64,000 nt of DNA from NCBI GenBank assembly GCA_963703355.1, contig OY969813.1:3410001-3474000 (forward strand), written 5' to 3'. Below are positions 9,067-17,401 of this stretch, in pieces; within the stretch, counting starts at the first letter, position 1, and every line of letters starts with the position of its first letter. This stretch comes from Puia sp963703355. Lineage in GTDB: Bacteria; Bacteroidota; Bacteroidia; Chitinophagales; Chitinophagaceae. A model generated the notes under the pieces. It ran no database searches and was not told the DNA's origin. It saw only the letters and a program-made list of their open reading frames with translations. Made by a program: the position numbers and the translations under genes.

Positions 9067-10332
9067 ATGAAAAGAAGCTTATATATTGTCGGCCTGATAA
9101 TGTTGGTATTTTTTGTCATTTCATTTTTGACGAATATTATCGGTCCCTTAATTCCTGACATGATCAAGGGATTTAATCTCAGTCTTACGCTCGTAGCTAT
9201 TCTTCCCTTTGCTTTTTTTATTGCTTATGGAGTAATGTCTATTCCATCAGGAATGTTGATAGAAAAATATAAGGAAAAGAAGATAATGATTGTCGCATTC
9301 ATTGTGGCATTTACCGGTTCCTGTATGCTGGCAGTTTTTCCAAATTATATATCCGCAGTTTGTTCTTTATTTCTGATTGGATGTGGAATGGCCATGCTTC
9401 AGGTAGTGATTAATCCGCTTCTCCGCACAGCCGGCGGCGAAGAGCATTATGCGTTCTATTCGATCATGGCACAACTTATTTTTGGTCTGGCATCTTTTAT
9501 TAGTCCTTTGGTTTATTCTGGTATTGTTTTGAATTTGAAACAAACAGATCACGGTACTGGTATTTTTTCGGTACTCGCGGAACACGTACCAGCGCAGCTG
9601 CCCTGGATTTCCATGTACTGGCTGTTTACGGTTATTTGTTTATTGATGATTCTGATCCTCATTTTTTCACGATTTCCAAGGGTAGAATTAAAAACCGATG
9701 AAAAAGCGGGTGCGTTGAAAATTCATATTGATCTGTTTAAAAAAAGGACCGTTGTATTGTTTTTCATTTCCATGTTGTGTTATGTTGGAACGGAGCAGGG
9801 AGTGGCAAATTGGATATCGCAGTTTTTGTTTACCTATCATCATTACGACCCTCAGAAAACTGGTGCAGATACGGTCGCTTATTTCTGGGGAATGATGACT
9901 GCAGGAGGTATACTTGGATTGTTTTTAGTTAAAATAATGGATAGTAGACGGGTACTGATCTTATTTTCTGTGTTGGCAATTATCTGTTTGAACCTCGGAC
10001 TATTCGGATCCGGAAAAATTGCGCTGATTGCTTTTCCGATGGTTGGTTTTTTTGCATCTGTCATGTATCCTATTATCTTTTCACTTGCCTTGAATTCTGT
10101 AGATGAACATCACGGTTCTTTTTCGGGAATACTTGTTACAGGAATAGTCGGTGGTGCCATTATACCCCTGGTCGTCGGATGGCTCGGAGACCAGTTTGGA
10201 TTACGCTTTGGAATGTGTTTTCTCTTTCTCACCATGGCTTATATTTTAAGCATTGGTTTTTGGGCAAAGCCAATTATACGTAATAAAACCATTCAGCTGT
10301 TTGACAGGAAAAAGAACCTGACGGCTGACTAA
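9067..10332 (+). CDS. Sugar MFS transporter (FucP/GluP-like)
   Basis: The 421-residue protein has about twelve membrane helices. The second half contains GTEQGVANWISQFL, the pattern seen in fucose/glucose/galactose:H+ symporters of the FucP-like MFS branch. IPSGMLIEKYKEKK matches the loop between helices 2 and 3. It is followed after 9 bases by a ROK kinase, so uptake and phosphorylation of one sugar are probably co-expressed. The upstream gap (8950-9066) has no gene; I see only AT-rich sequence and a TTTG without a matching -7 box. Confidence 0.87.
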   Translation: MKRSLYIVGLIMLVFFVISFLTNIIGPLIPDMIKGFNLSLTLVAILPFAFFIAYGVMSIPSGMLIEKYKEKKIMIVAFIVAFTGSCMLAVFPNYISAVCSLFLIGCGMAMLQVVINPLLRTAGGEEHYAFYSIMAQLIFGLASFISPLVYSGIVLNLKQTDHGTGIFSVLAEHVPAQLPWISMYWLFTVICLLMILILIFSRFPRVELKTDEKAGALKIHIDLFKKRTVVLFFISMLCYVGTEQGVANWISQFLFTYHHYDPQKTGADTVAYFWGMMTAGGILGLFLVKIMDSRRVLILFSVLAIICLNLGLFGSGKIALIAFPMVGFFASVMYPIIFSLALNSVDEHHGSFSGILVTGIVGGAIIPLVVGWLGDQFGLRFGMCFLFLTMAYILSIGFWAKPIIRNKTIQLFDRKKNLTAD

Positions 10333-10341
10333 GATTCATCT

Positions 10342-11193
10342 ATGAATGATAAAAAGATTATTGGCATTGACCTTGGTGCAACAAATATTCGTGGCGCGAT
10401 CGTGAACGAAAGTCATCTTTCTGAAATCAATTCCAGACGTATCAACAGTGCGGGATCGGTGGACGAAGTTTTAGACGATGTATTTGCAATTGTTGAAAGT
10501 TTGATAGAGAGCGACGTGGAGGCTATTGGGATCGGAGTGCCCAGTGTCGTAGATGTAAAACAAGGGATCGTTTACGATGTGCAATATATACCGTCCTGGA
10601 AAGAAGTGCATTTAAAAAAAATTATCGAGGAACGATATGCTATTCCGGTACTTGTAAACAATGATGCCAATTGTTTTGCCATTGGAGAATACTATTTTGG
10701 CAAAGGCGTAGGGCAGGAAAACATGATCGGCCTGGCTATTGGAACAGGTCTCGGTGCAGGAATTATTATTAACGGGAGATTATTTGCCGGGGCGAACTGC
10801 GGTGCCGGTGAATTTGGTATGGTTGACTATCTGGACCATTGTTATGAGTACTATGCCTGTGGTCAGTTTTTTCAAAACGTCTACAACATCGACGGAGAGG
10901 AAGTATTTAAAAAAGCCCAGCATGGCGACTCCCTATCCAAACTGTTATATAGCGAGATGGGCACACATCTGGGGAATGCGATAAAACTTATTATGTACAC
11001 CTATGATCCCTCACTGATTGTGCTGGGAGGTTCGGTACGATTTGCTTATCCATATTTTAAGGATGCCATGTGGCAGCGTATTAATACATTCGCCTTTACG
11101 AAATCAAAGGAAAATCTTAAGATTGAATTGTCAGTACTTGAAAACAGCGCAATACTCGGAGCTGCGGGACTGTATTACGATTTTCTGCAATGA
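10342..11193 (+). CDS. ROK family sugar kinase with degenerate zinc site
   Basis: A 283-residue ROK protein. The ATP-binding IGIDLGATNIRGAIV opens the protein, NNDANCFAIGE carries the catalytic Asp, and GLAIGTGLGAGII is the second phosphate loop. ROK sugar kinases usually have a GH...CxCGxxGC zinc motif; here the region reads GEFGMV...YYACGQFF, so the His and most Cys are missing. That form also occurs in a ROK subgroup in Bacteroidota. No N-terminal DNA-binding domain is present, so this is a kinase rather than a repressor. It likely phosphorylates the sugar brought in by the preceding MFS carrier. It ends 2 bases from a convergent gene. Confidence 0.86.
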   Translation: MNDKKIIGIDLGATNIRGAIVNESHLSEINSRRINSAGSVDEVLDDVFAIVESLIESDVEAIGIGVPSVVDVKQGIVYDVQYIPSWKEVHLKKIIEERYAIPVLVNNDANCFAIGEYYFGKGVGQENMIGLAIGTGLGAGIIINGRLFAGANCGAGEFGMVDYLDHCYEYYACGQFFQNVYNIDGEEVFKKAQHGDSLSKLLYSEMGTHLGNAIKLIMYTYDPSLIVLGGSVRFAYPYFKDAMWQRINTFAFTKSKENLKIELSVLENSAILGAAGLYYDFLQ

Positions 11194-11195
11194 TG

Positions 11196-11900
11196 TTATT
11201 TTTCGTCAACGATATTGTATAACACATAGCCTTTGAGTTGATACGTCGAAAGAACCACATTGGCACTAAATGCTGTTCTCACTTCAGGTATCAGGTCCTG
11301 GGCAGGAATGTTTGTAAATAACTCCGCCTGTCCACAGGCCATCAGTCTGGTTTTAATATGTATAAACTGTTTAAGAATATCAAGGTTCGGGTTGTCGGTT
11401 TTAAATTTCTTCTGATATACTTCATTTTTCAAATAAACATTCAGCGCGCTACCATGAATTACGATGGCCAGATCCAGGCTGTCTCTTGGAACACCTGCAG
11501 CTATGTGCAGATTAATTATGCGACCGATCTCCGCAAGCCCTTCATTAATACGACGGAGACTGAGACTGTCGCGGGACCATATCACCATATTAAAAAGTAA
11601 TTTGTATCTCATCGTGGGATCTGGATTTTCTGTCACCGAAGGCACCGGAAAAGCTGCAGACCATTCGCTGTTCTTAATTAGAGGAAAGGTGGCCGTACTC
11701 TTTATTCTCTCCCAGCGTATGCTGTCTTTCATTTTTTTTACAAGACTGTCCCTGAGCGTCTTTGAATACATATCAGATCTCACTTTCACTATACTGTCAG
11801 AAATCTTTGCTATTAAGCTGTCGTCCTTATTTATGTTTTGTGCGTTGACTGCTGTACTCGCCAGGAATAATAAAATGAATGCGGTTATGGAAACTTTCAT
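11196..11900 (-). CDS. Exported DsrE/DsrF-like family protein
   Basis: The 234-residue protein has a signal peptide ending near VNAQ. The second half looks like the DsrE/DsrF-like fold: an IVIHGSALNVYL strand-helix, then NPNLDILKQF and LMACGQAELF with a single Cys, then STYQLKGYVLYNI at the end. DsrE-type proteins are small sulfur carriers or fold relatives; many periplasmic ones in Bacteroidota have no assigned role. The N-terminal 90 residues are Ser/Asp/Lys-rich and look like a linker. It is convergent with the ROK kinase and divergent from the protease gene. A sulfur role is inference from fold and Cys. Confidence 0.7.
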   Translation of the reverse strand: MKVSITAFILLFLASTAVNAQNINKDDSLIAKISDSIVKVRSDMYSKTLRDSLVKKMKDSIRWERIKSTATFPLIKNSEWSAAFPVPSVTENPDPTMRYKLLFNMVIWSRDSLSLRRINEGLAEIGRIINLHIAAGVPRDSLDLAIVIHGSALNVYLKNEVYQKKFKTDNPNLDILKQFIHIKTRLMACGQAELFTNIPAQDLIPEVRTAFSANVVLSTYQLKGYVLYNIVDEK

Positions 11901-11986
11901 GTTGAGGTTTTTTGACGAAACACAAGATAGATTTTTATTAGCGGTAAACTATTAAGGCAGAAGTGTTATAAATTTTAATAAATTTA

Positions 11987-12502
11987 ATGTCTAATCACAG
12001 ATTCATGAGAACACTGATATTTTTTTGCTTTATTTCTTATTTAGGCATTAACCAATTGAATGCACAAATTGATGCGGGCCTGTTCAGATATCCTGATGTG
12101 TCAAAAACGCAGATTGTGTTCTCCTACGCGAACGATCTCTGGCTGGTATCAAAAGACGGCGGTGACGCGTTTAAAATCAGTTCTCCTGCTGGGGTGGAAA
12201 CCTTTCCTAAATTTTCACCAGACGGAAAAACACTTGCATTTACAGGCAACTATGATGGCAACAGGGATGTATATACGATTCCAGTAACGGGTGGTGTTCC
12301 TGTCAGACTTACGGAACATGGCTATCAGGATCGGGTGGTTAACTGGACGCCCGATGGTAAGAGTGTTTTGTTTGCATCTATTCGTGAAAGTGGTAAGGCC
12401 AGATTTAATCAATTCTACTCGATTCCGGCAACCGGAGGTGCAGCTTCTAAACTTCCGCTGGCCTATGCTGAATTCGGATCATATTCTCCAGACGGTAACT
12501 AA
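11987..12502 (+). CDS. Tricorn-type S41 peptidase, N-terminal fragment ending at an in-frame stop
   Basis: 171 residues with a Sec signal peptide ending at LNAQ and the first PD40/WD40-like beta-propeller repeats (FSPDGKTLAFTG, WTPDGKSVLFAS). It ends YSPDGN followed by TAA at 12500-12502. The next codon is ATG in the same frame, and the downstream protein continues the same propeller. The family pattern SPDG-x-K/R-hydrophobic-A predicts a Lys codon at the stop, so a single A-to-T change (AAA to TAA) would explain it. This fragment alone carries the export signal but no catalytic site. It could be a true nonsense mutation, a sequencing error, or a readthrough site; no frameshift is needed. Confidence 0.72.
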   Translation: MSNHRFMRTLIFFCFISYLGINQLNAQIDAGLFRYPDVSKTQIVFSYANDLWLVSKDGGDAFKISSPAGVETFPKFSPDGKTLAFTGNYDGNRDVYTIPVTGGVPVRLTEHGYQDRVVNWTPDGKSVLFASIRESGKARFNQFYSIPATGGAASKLPLAYAEFGSYSPDGN

Positions 12503-15283
12503 ATGGCAGTTACTTTTCGCACTCAGGCGGGGCGCAACTGGAAGCGATATCGCGGCGGCTGGAAGGCAAGTATTTATATATTCAATTTTACTTCGCTGAG
12601 TTCGGAGGACATCTCGGCAAATGAAACAGCAGGGGATGAGTTCCCCATGTGGAGTGGCAATTATATATATTTTCTTTCTGACAGGGGCAGTGATTTGCGG
12701 ATGAACCTCTGGAGGTATAACCTGGCGACAAAATCCTTCGAACAGGTAACACATTTCACTGACTATGATGTTCATTTTCCGTCACTCGGGCCGGACGATA
12801 TTGTTTTTGAAGCGGGAGGCAAGTTGTATTTGTTCCAATTGGCAGAACAAAAAATAAAAGAAGTAAAAGTAAATGTACATACCGATGAAACGGCACTCAA
12901 ACCGAAACTCGTAAGCGCAGACAAATATGTCCAGCATAGTTTTATCAGTCCGGACGGAAACCGCGTGCTGGTGGAAGCGAGAGGTGACATATTTTCTGTG
13001 CCATCAGAAAATGGCTATGTGAAGAACCTGACTCAGTCGTCCGGCATTGCAGAAAGATATCCTGCCTGGTCTCCGGACGGAAAAAGTATTGCTTTCTGGA
13101 GTGATCGATCCGGAGAATACGAGTTATACATTTCTAACAGTGATGATCTTGCCAATCCAAAAAAACTTACATCGTACGGGGCGGGTTTCAGGTATCAGCT
13201 ATTTTGGTCACCCGACAGTAAGAAGATTCTATTTATAGACAAGGCAATGCGCATTCGGATATATGATTTGATGAGTGGAAAGACGACAGATATTGATAAA
13301 GCGCTTCGATTTGCAGAAGGAAGTCTTGAGAGTTTTTCCTGCAGCTGGTCATCCGATAGCAGGTGGGTAACTTTTTCCCGTGACCTTGGTAATTATCACA
13401 ATGCCATTTTCCTTTACGACAACCAGAACAACATACTTCGTCAAATAACTGATGGTTACTATGATTGTAGCAATCCGGTATTTGATCCGGAGGGAAAATA
13501 TATATACCTGATTACAAGCCAGTCATTCAACCCATCGTACAGCGACATCGACAATTCATTTATTTATGCCAATGCGGGACAGATTGCGGCCATTGTTTTG
13601 AAGAAAACCACTCCATCCATTTTATATCCTAAAAATGATACAGTAGCCATCAAATCAGAAAAGAGCGATACGGATGCTTCAAAAGATGAAAAAGGGAAAA
13701 ATAAGAAGGGTTCTAAAAAGCCCGCAGTTGAAGAAGACAAAAAGGATGTCAAAACTGTTGACATAGACGTGGACGGATTGGAGACAAGACTTGTAATTCT
13801 ACCCATAGCGGCAGGACATTATGTGGGTTTGGGCGCGGTTAATGGAAAAATTATTTTTCAGAAATATCCTAATACGGGTACGGGAGAAACGCAGGCCACA
13901 TTAAAATATTACGATTTAGAAAAAAGAGAGGAAAAAACGATCCTCGCCAATGTGGATGACTTTCAAATATCTGCAGATCTGCAAAAGATATTGGTACACC
14001 GTGAAAATTCCTGGGTTATTATAAAACCCGAAGAAAGCCAGAAATTTGAAAAACCCTTACGTATAACAGAGATGAAGATGATGGTTGATCCAATACCCGA
14101 ATGGCAGCAGATCTTCACAGATGCATGGAGAATGGAACGTGATTTTTTCTATGATTCTACCATGCACGGAGTAGACTGGAATCTGGTAAAACAGCGATAT
14201 TTGAAAATGCTGAAAGGAGCAATGACACGTGAAGAAGTAGATTTTATTATTGGTGAAATGATTGGTGAGTTAAGTGCTTCACATACATATCATGGCGGTG
14301 GAGATTTGGAAAATGAAACTCATACTTCTGTCGGATATCTGGGCGTCGACTGGGCGGCCGACGGCAATTATTATAAAATCAAACGAATCATTCGCGGCGC
14401 TCCCTGGGACGCCGAAGTGCGATCTTCCCTGGATCAGCCGGGAATACCGGTTAAAGAAGGTGACTATATTCTTGCCGTGAATGGGGTACCGCTTACGACA
14501 GTACACGAACCATTTGCTGTTTTCCAGGACCTTTCCAACAAACCGGTAGAACTGACATATAATTCGACAGCGTCCTGGGCCGGTGCTAAAAAAGTGATTG
14601 TTCAGACGATGGACGATGAATATCGATTACGTAATCTGGCCTGGATCGAGGGAAATCGCAAACAGGTTGAGGACGCTACGCATGGAGACGTAGGTTATAT
14701 ATATGTTCCAAGCACGGGTGTAGACGGTCAGAATGATCTGACCCGACAATTCAATGCGCAGTGGGATAAAAAAGCGTTGATTATTGATGAGCGGTTTAAT
14801 GATGGTGGTCAAATACCGGATAGGTTCATTGAAATGCTGAACAGAGCACCTTTGGCTTTTTGGGCCATTCGCGATGGTGTAACCTGGCCCTGGCCTCCAT
14901 ACGCGAATTTCGGTCCGAAGGTCATGCTGATAAATGGATGGAGTGGTTCGGGCGGTGATGCGTTCCCGGATTATTTTCGTAAGAAGGGGCTGGGTCCGCT
15001 TATTGGAGCAAGAACCTGGGGCGGCCTTATTGGAATTAGTGGTGCCCCGGGATTGATTGACGGAGCTGCCATTACTGTTCCCACTTTCCGTATGATGAAT
15101 CCAGACGGTACATGGTTTAAAGAAGGTCATGGTGTGGATCCGGATATTGAAGTCAGAGAAGATCTCGGATTGATGGCCAAGGGTATTGATCCGCAGCTAC
15201 AGCGCGCCATACAGGAGATTAAGGATGAAGTCCAGAAAAAAGGAGTTAATACTCCCAGTCTTCCTCCGTACGAAAAAAGATAA
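12503..15283 (+). CDS. Tricorn-type S41 peptidase, C-terminal part with catalytic domain
   Basis: 926 residues in the same frame as the fragment before it. The first residues include NWKRYRGGW, a conserved tricorn-family element that is normally internal. More PD40 repeats follow (WSPDGKSIAFWS), then a Lys-rich linker near 390-420, the tricorn C1-like segment around WRMERDFFYD, a PDZ domain, and the S41 catalytic core with GWSGSGGDAFPDYF holding the nucleophile Ser. The joined protein would be about 1,098 residues, normal for the family, and would be periplasmic, cutting oligopeptides. Translated alone from the ATG at 12503 it lacks a signal peptide and propeller blades, so it would probably not be exported. 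Whether it is functional depends on the stop at 12500. Confidence 0.85.
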   Translation: MAVTFRTQAGRNWKRYRGGWKASIYIFNFTSLSSEDISANETAGDEFPMWSGNYIYFLSDRGSDLRMNLWRYNLATKSFEQVTHFTDYDVHFPSLGPDDIVFEAGGKLYLFQLAEQKIKEVKVNVHTDETALKPKLVSADKYVQHSFISPDGNRVLVEARGDIFSVPSENGYVKNLTQSSGIAERYPAWSPDGKSIAFWSDRSGEYELYISNSDDLANPKKLTSYGAGFRYQLFWSPDSKKILFIDKAMRIRIYDLMSGKTTDIDKALRFAEGSLESFSCSWSSDSRWVTFSRDLGNYHNAIFLYDNQNNILRQITDGYYDCSNPVFDPEGKYIYLITSQSFNPSYSDIDNSFIYANAGQIAAIVLKKTTPSILYPKNDTVAIKSEKSDTDASKDEKGKNKKGSKKPAVEEDKKDVKTVDIDVDGLETRLVILPIAAGHYVGLGAVNGKIIFQKYPNTGTGETQATLKYYDLEKREEKTILANVDDFQISADLQKILVHRENSWVIIKPEESQKFEKPLRITEMKMMVDPIPEWQQIFTDAWRMERDFFYDSTMHGVDWNLVKQRYLKMLKGAMTREEVDFIIGEMIGELSASHTYHGGGDLENETHTSVGYLGVDWAADGNYYKIKRIIRGAPWDAEVRSSLDQPGIPVKEGDYILAVNGVPLTTVHEPFAVFQDLSNKPVELTYNSTASWAGAKKVIVQTMDDEYRLRNLAWIEGNRKQVEDATHGDVGYIYVPSTGVDGQNDLTRQFNAQWDKKALIIDERFNDGGQIPDRFIEMLNRAPLAFWAIRDGVTWPWPPYANFGPKVMLINGWSGSGGDAFPDYFRKKGLGPLIGARTWGGLIGISGAPGLIDGAAITVPTFRMMNPDGTWFKEGHGVDPDIEVREDLGLMAKGIDPQLQRAIQEIKDEVQKKGVNTPSLPPYEKR

Positions 15284-15313
15284 TATCCTGGTAGATCAAA
15301 TGATGATGCAGGA

Positions 15314-15997
15314 ATGAATAAAAAAACAAATATGGTGAAATATAAAGTATGTCTGATCATAGCATTGTTTTTTGTTGTTGATGCGCAATCTCAGGATGTA
15401 AAATCAATAAAGATTTTAGCTATTCCTCATAACCTCTTCTGGGAAAATACTCCCAGGAGCTTTTCCATAGGTGAAAACCAAATTGTAATTGAAGCTGGTA
15501 AGGAGACAGATATGTTCAGGGATCCCAATGTTGCTTACAATACCGACAATGCTCCCAAACTACTTTTTGAAGCTGATGAGAACTTTGTACTCACCACTTC
15601 GGTAGAACACGCATTTGCAAACAAGTGGGATGGTGGCGCCATCGTCATTAAACAAGATAGTCTGCATTGGATCAAGTTCTGTTTTGAAAAAGATTACACA
15701 GGAGCAAAAAGGGTGGTAAGCGTTGTAACAAAAGGTATTTCTGACGATTGCAATTCAGTTGAAATGAATTCAACGAAAGTCTACTACAAAGTGGCAAAAG
15801 CAGATAATGTAATTACTCTTTATTGTTCCGGAGATGGTACTCATTGGTATTTAATAAGGCACTTGCAATTTGAAACAACCAGGGGTTTTAAAGTCGGATT
15901 TCTCGCACAGTCACCCACAGGTGACAGATGTGAAGTTAAATTTACCCATATTGTTTATTCGACAAAAAAGATAAAGGATCCTTATTCCGGGGAATGA
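15314..15997 (+). CDS. Exported DUF1349 (concanavalin-like) domain protein
   Basis: 227 residues. After a signal peptide ending near DAQSQ comes a DUF1349 beta-sandwich: FWENTPRSFSI at the start, DMFRDPN, the core GGAIVIKQDSLHWIKFCFE, and GFLAQSPTGDRCEVKF near the end. The fold resembles laminin-G/concanavalin-like lectins and the family is linked by name only to enolase regulation; a carbohydrate-binding role is plausible. An ATG at 15314 is used and a second at 15332 would also leave a signal peptide. It lies 30 bases after the protease gene and 30 bases before the START gene, so the three may form one unit. Confidence 0.82.
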   Translation: MNKKTNMVKYKVCLIIALFFVVDAQSQDVKSIKILAIPHNLFWENTPRSFSIGENQIVIEAGKETDMFRDPNVAYNTDNAPKLLFEADENFVLTTSVEHAFANKWDGGAIVIKQDSLHWIKFCFEKDYTGAKRVVSVVTKGISDDCNSVEMNSTKVYYKVAKADNVITLYCSGDGTHWYLIRHLQFETTRGFKVGFLAQSPTGDRCEVKFTHIVYSTKKIKDPYSGE

Positions 15998-16027
15998 ATT
16001 TATAGGCTTTATCTTAGCTGATATAAA

Positions 16028-16660
16028 ATGAAAATATTAGAGACCCTGTGTGTTATTTTTATCCTGTCATATTCGACAAATACAGTAAAAGGTCAATATC
16101 CATGGGAATTGAAAAAAGATAAAGATGGCATCAGAGTGAGTTCGCGACATACAGATCGTTCGAAATTCAACGACATCAAAGTAGAAATGGATCTGCCTGG
16201 CAATATTTTTCAACTGGCTGATATATTGCTGGATGTTGACAGGTATTATGAATGGTCCTATTCGATATCTAAATCGGAACTAATAAAAAAGATTGATAAG
16301 TTTAAATTAGTTTATCATTTAGAGGTTGCTGCTCCCTGGCCTGTTGCTAACAGAGACCTGTACGCAACATTTGATGTTCATATTGATTCTATTGGTCGTA
16401 CAATTAAAATTACGGCGGCAGGTGATAGTGGCTATCGTCCAGTTAATAGAGATTTTATCCGAATTCCCCATTCAAAAGGTGTCTGGGATATTCGTGCCAT
16501 TTCCAGCAACATGATACACATAGTGTACGTACTCGAAATAGATCCCGGCGGGGCTGTTCCTGCCTGGATAATGAATATGTTTGGAACAAAAGCGCCCTTT
16601 ATAACCTTCCAGAATCTGAAACAAAAAATGATGCTACTTAATCCCGGAGTTATGCATTAA
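16028..16660 (+). CDS. Exported START-domain lipid-binding-like protein
   Basis: 210 residues with an N-terminal signal sequence ending near VKGQ. The remainder fits the START/Bet v1-like helix-grip fold: WELKKDKDGIRVSSR opening, DRYYEWSYSISKSELI in the middle, PWPVANRDLYATF as the conserved strand, and IPAWIMNMF-like helix entry (here VPAWIMNMF) at the end. START domains hold lipids or other hydrophobic ligands. Being exported, it may carry a lipid across the periplasm; the ligand is unknown. It is the last gene of the plus-strand run and faces a convergent DUF4136 gene. Confidence 0.82.
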   Translation: MKILETLCVIFILSYSTNTVKGQYPWELKKDKDGIRVSSRHTDRSKFNDIKVEMDLPGNIFQLADILLDVDRYYEWSYSISKSELIKKIDKFKLVYHLEVAAPWPVANRDLYATFDVHIDSIGRTIKITAAGDSGYRPVNRDFIRIPHSKGVWDIRAISSNMIHIVYVLEIDPGGAVPAWIMNMFGTKAPFITFQNLKQKMMLLNPGVMH

Positions 16661-16710
16661 ATCCGGTAACCTGCGTAAACATCGTCATAACAGCTTGATA
16701 AGCAGTGATT

Positions 16711-16736
16711 AATTCCTAATTTATCGGGAATTTTTT
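16711..16736 (+). terminator. Possible terminator after the START-domain gene
   Basis: AATTCC at 16711-16716 can pair with GGAATT at 16727-16732 and is followed by more T residues. The stem is short and AT-rich and it overlaps the last codons of the convergent gene, so confidence is low. Confidence 0.28.
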
Positions 16737-17324
16737 AAACATCGCTGGCACTACCTGATCGATAGTGGGTTTTATTCCCTGCCTGTCTTTTTCATTTACT
16801 TTCCCCTGAGCGCTGCTGCGCCAGATGATCTTATTTTCTTTTCTGTCGATCATGTCTATTACCAGAGAACCGTCACGAAATGTGGCGACTTTCATACTGC
16901 CCTGATAAAGTGCAGGATTGTAATAACCGGTATAAGAAGGCACATAATAATACATATCGTATTGACCCGGGAGGGGACCGACATTTGACTGGGGAGCATA
17001 AACAGGCGGCGGTTCCTGACCTACCTCATACGTTTTATTCAACACGAGCGTATATGTGAACAGACAATCTGGGTTCACAGAATCCAATATCATTCCGCGT
17101 TTATTGAGCTGCTGGCTAACCGCCGCGGACAGTGCCCGTTCTACTTTTTGTTTATTCGCTAATTTGGTATAAGCCGTATCTTTTGTATGTAACCAAGCAT
17201 AAGTCTTGTAATTCTTGAAATCTACCCCTTTTGTTTTTTCTGATTGATAGATGTTGGCTGTGGGCGAATAACATGCAGCCGTGCAAAAAATAACTGCAAA
17301 AATTAATAAATGTTTTCTTTTCAT
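16716..17324 (-). CDS. DUF4136 lipoprotein
   Basis: 202 residues. The lipobox TAAC puts the lipidated Cys at 18. The rest matches DUF4136: a start like GVDFKNYKTYAWL, then ERALSAAVSQQLNKRGM, DCLFTYTLVL, and near the C-terminus GSLVIDMIDRKENKIIWRSSAQG. A Pro/Tyr/Gly-rich insertion lies near 100-135. Members are outer-membrane or periplasmic lipoproteins with a TolB-N-like fold, function unknown. It is transcribed towards the START gene and may share a transcript with the hydrolase gene upstream (77-base gap). Confidence 0.86.
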   Translation of the reverse strand: MKRKHLLIFAVIFCTAACYSPTANIYQSEKTKGVDFKNYKTYAWLHTKDTAYTKLANKQKVERALSAAVSQQLNKRGMILDSVNPDCLFTYTLVLNKTYEVGQEPPPVYAPQSNVGPLPGQYDMYYYVPSYTGYYNPALYQGSMKVATFRDGSLVIDMIDRKENKIIWRSSAQGKVNEKDRQGIKPTIDQVVPAMFKKFPIN

Positions 17325-17401
17325 GATTCAATTTAAGGCAGTTTATCGGAATTCTGTGAAATCGATCTTTTTGACGCCATAACAGCCGGCTTATATTGGG
17401 A

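Noticed and set aside
12497..12506. Frameshift in the tricorn-type protease
   Set aside because: The sequence stays in one frame on both sides of the stop; a substitution is enough.
14627..15130. Minus-strand frame of 167 residues
   Set aside because: It is opposite the S41 catalytic domain, which is strongly supported.
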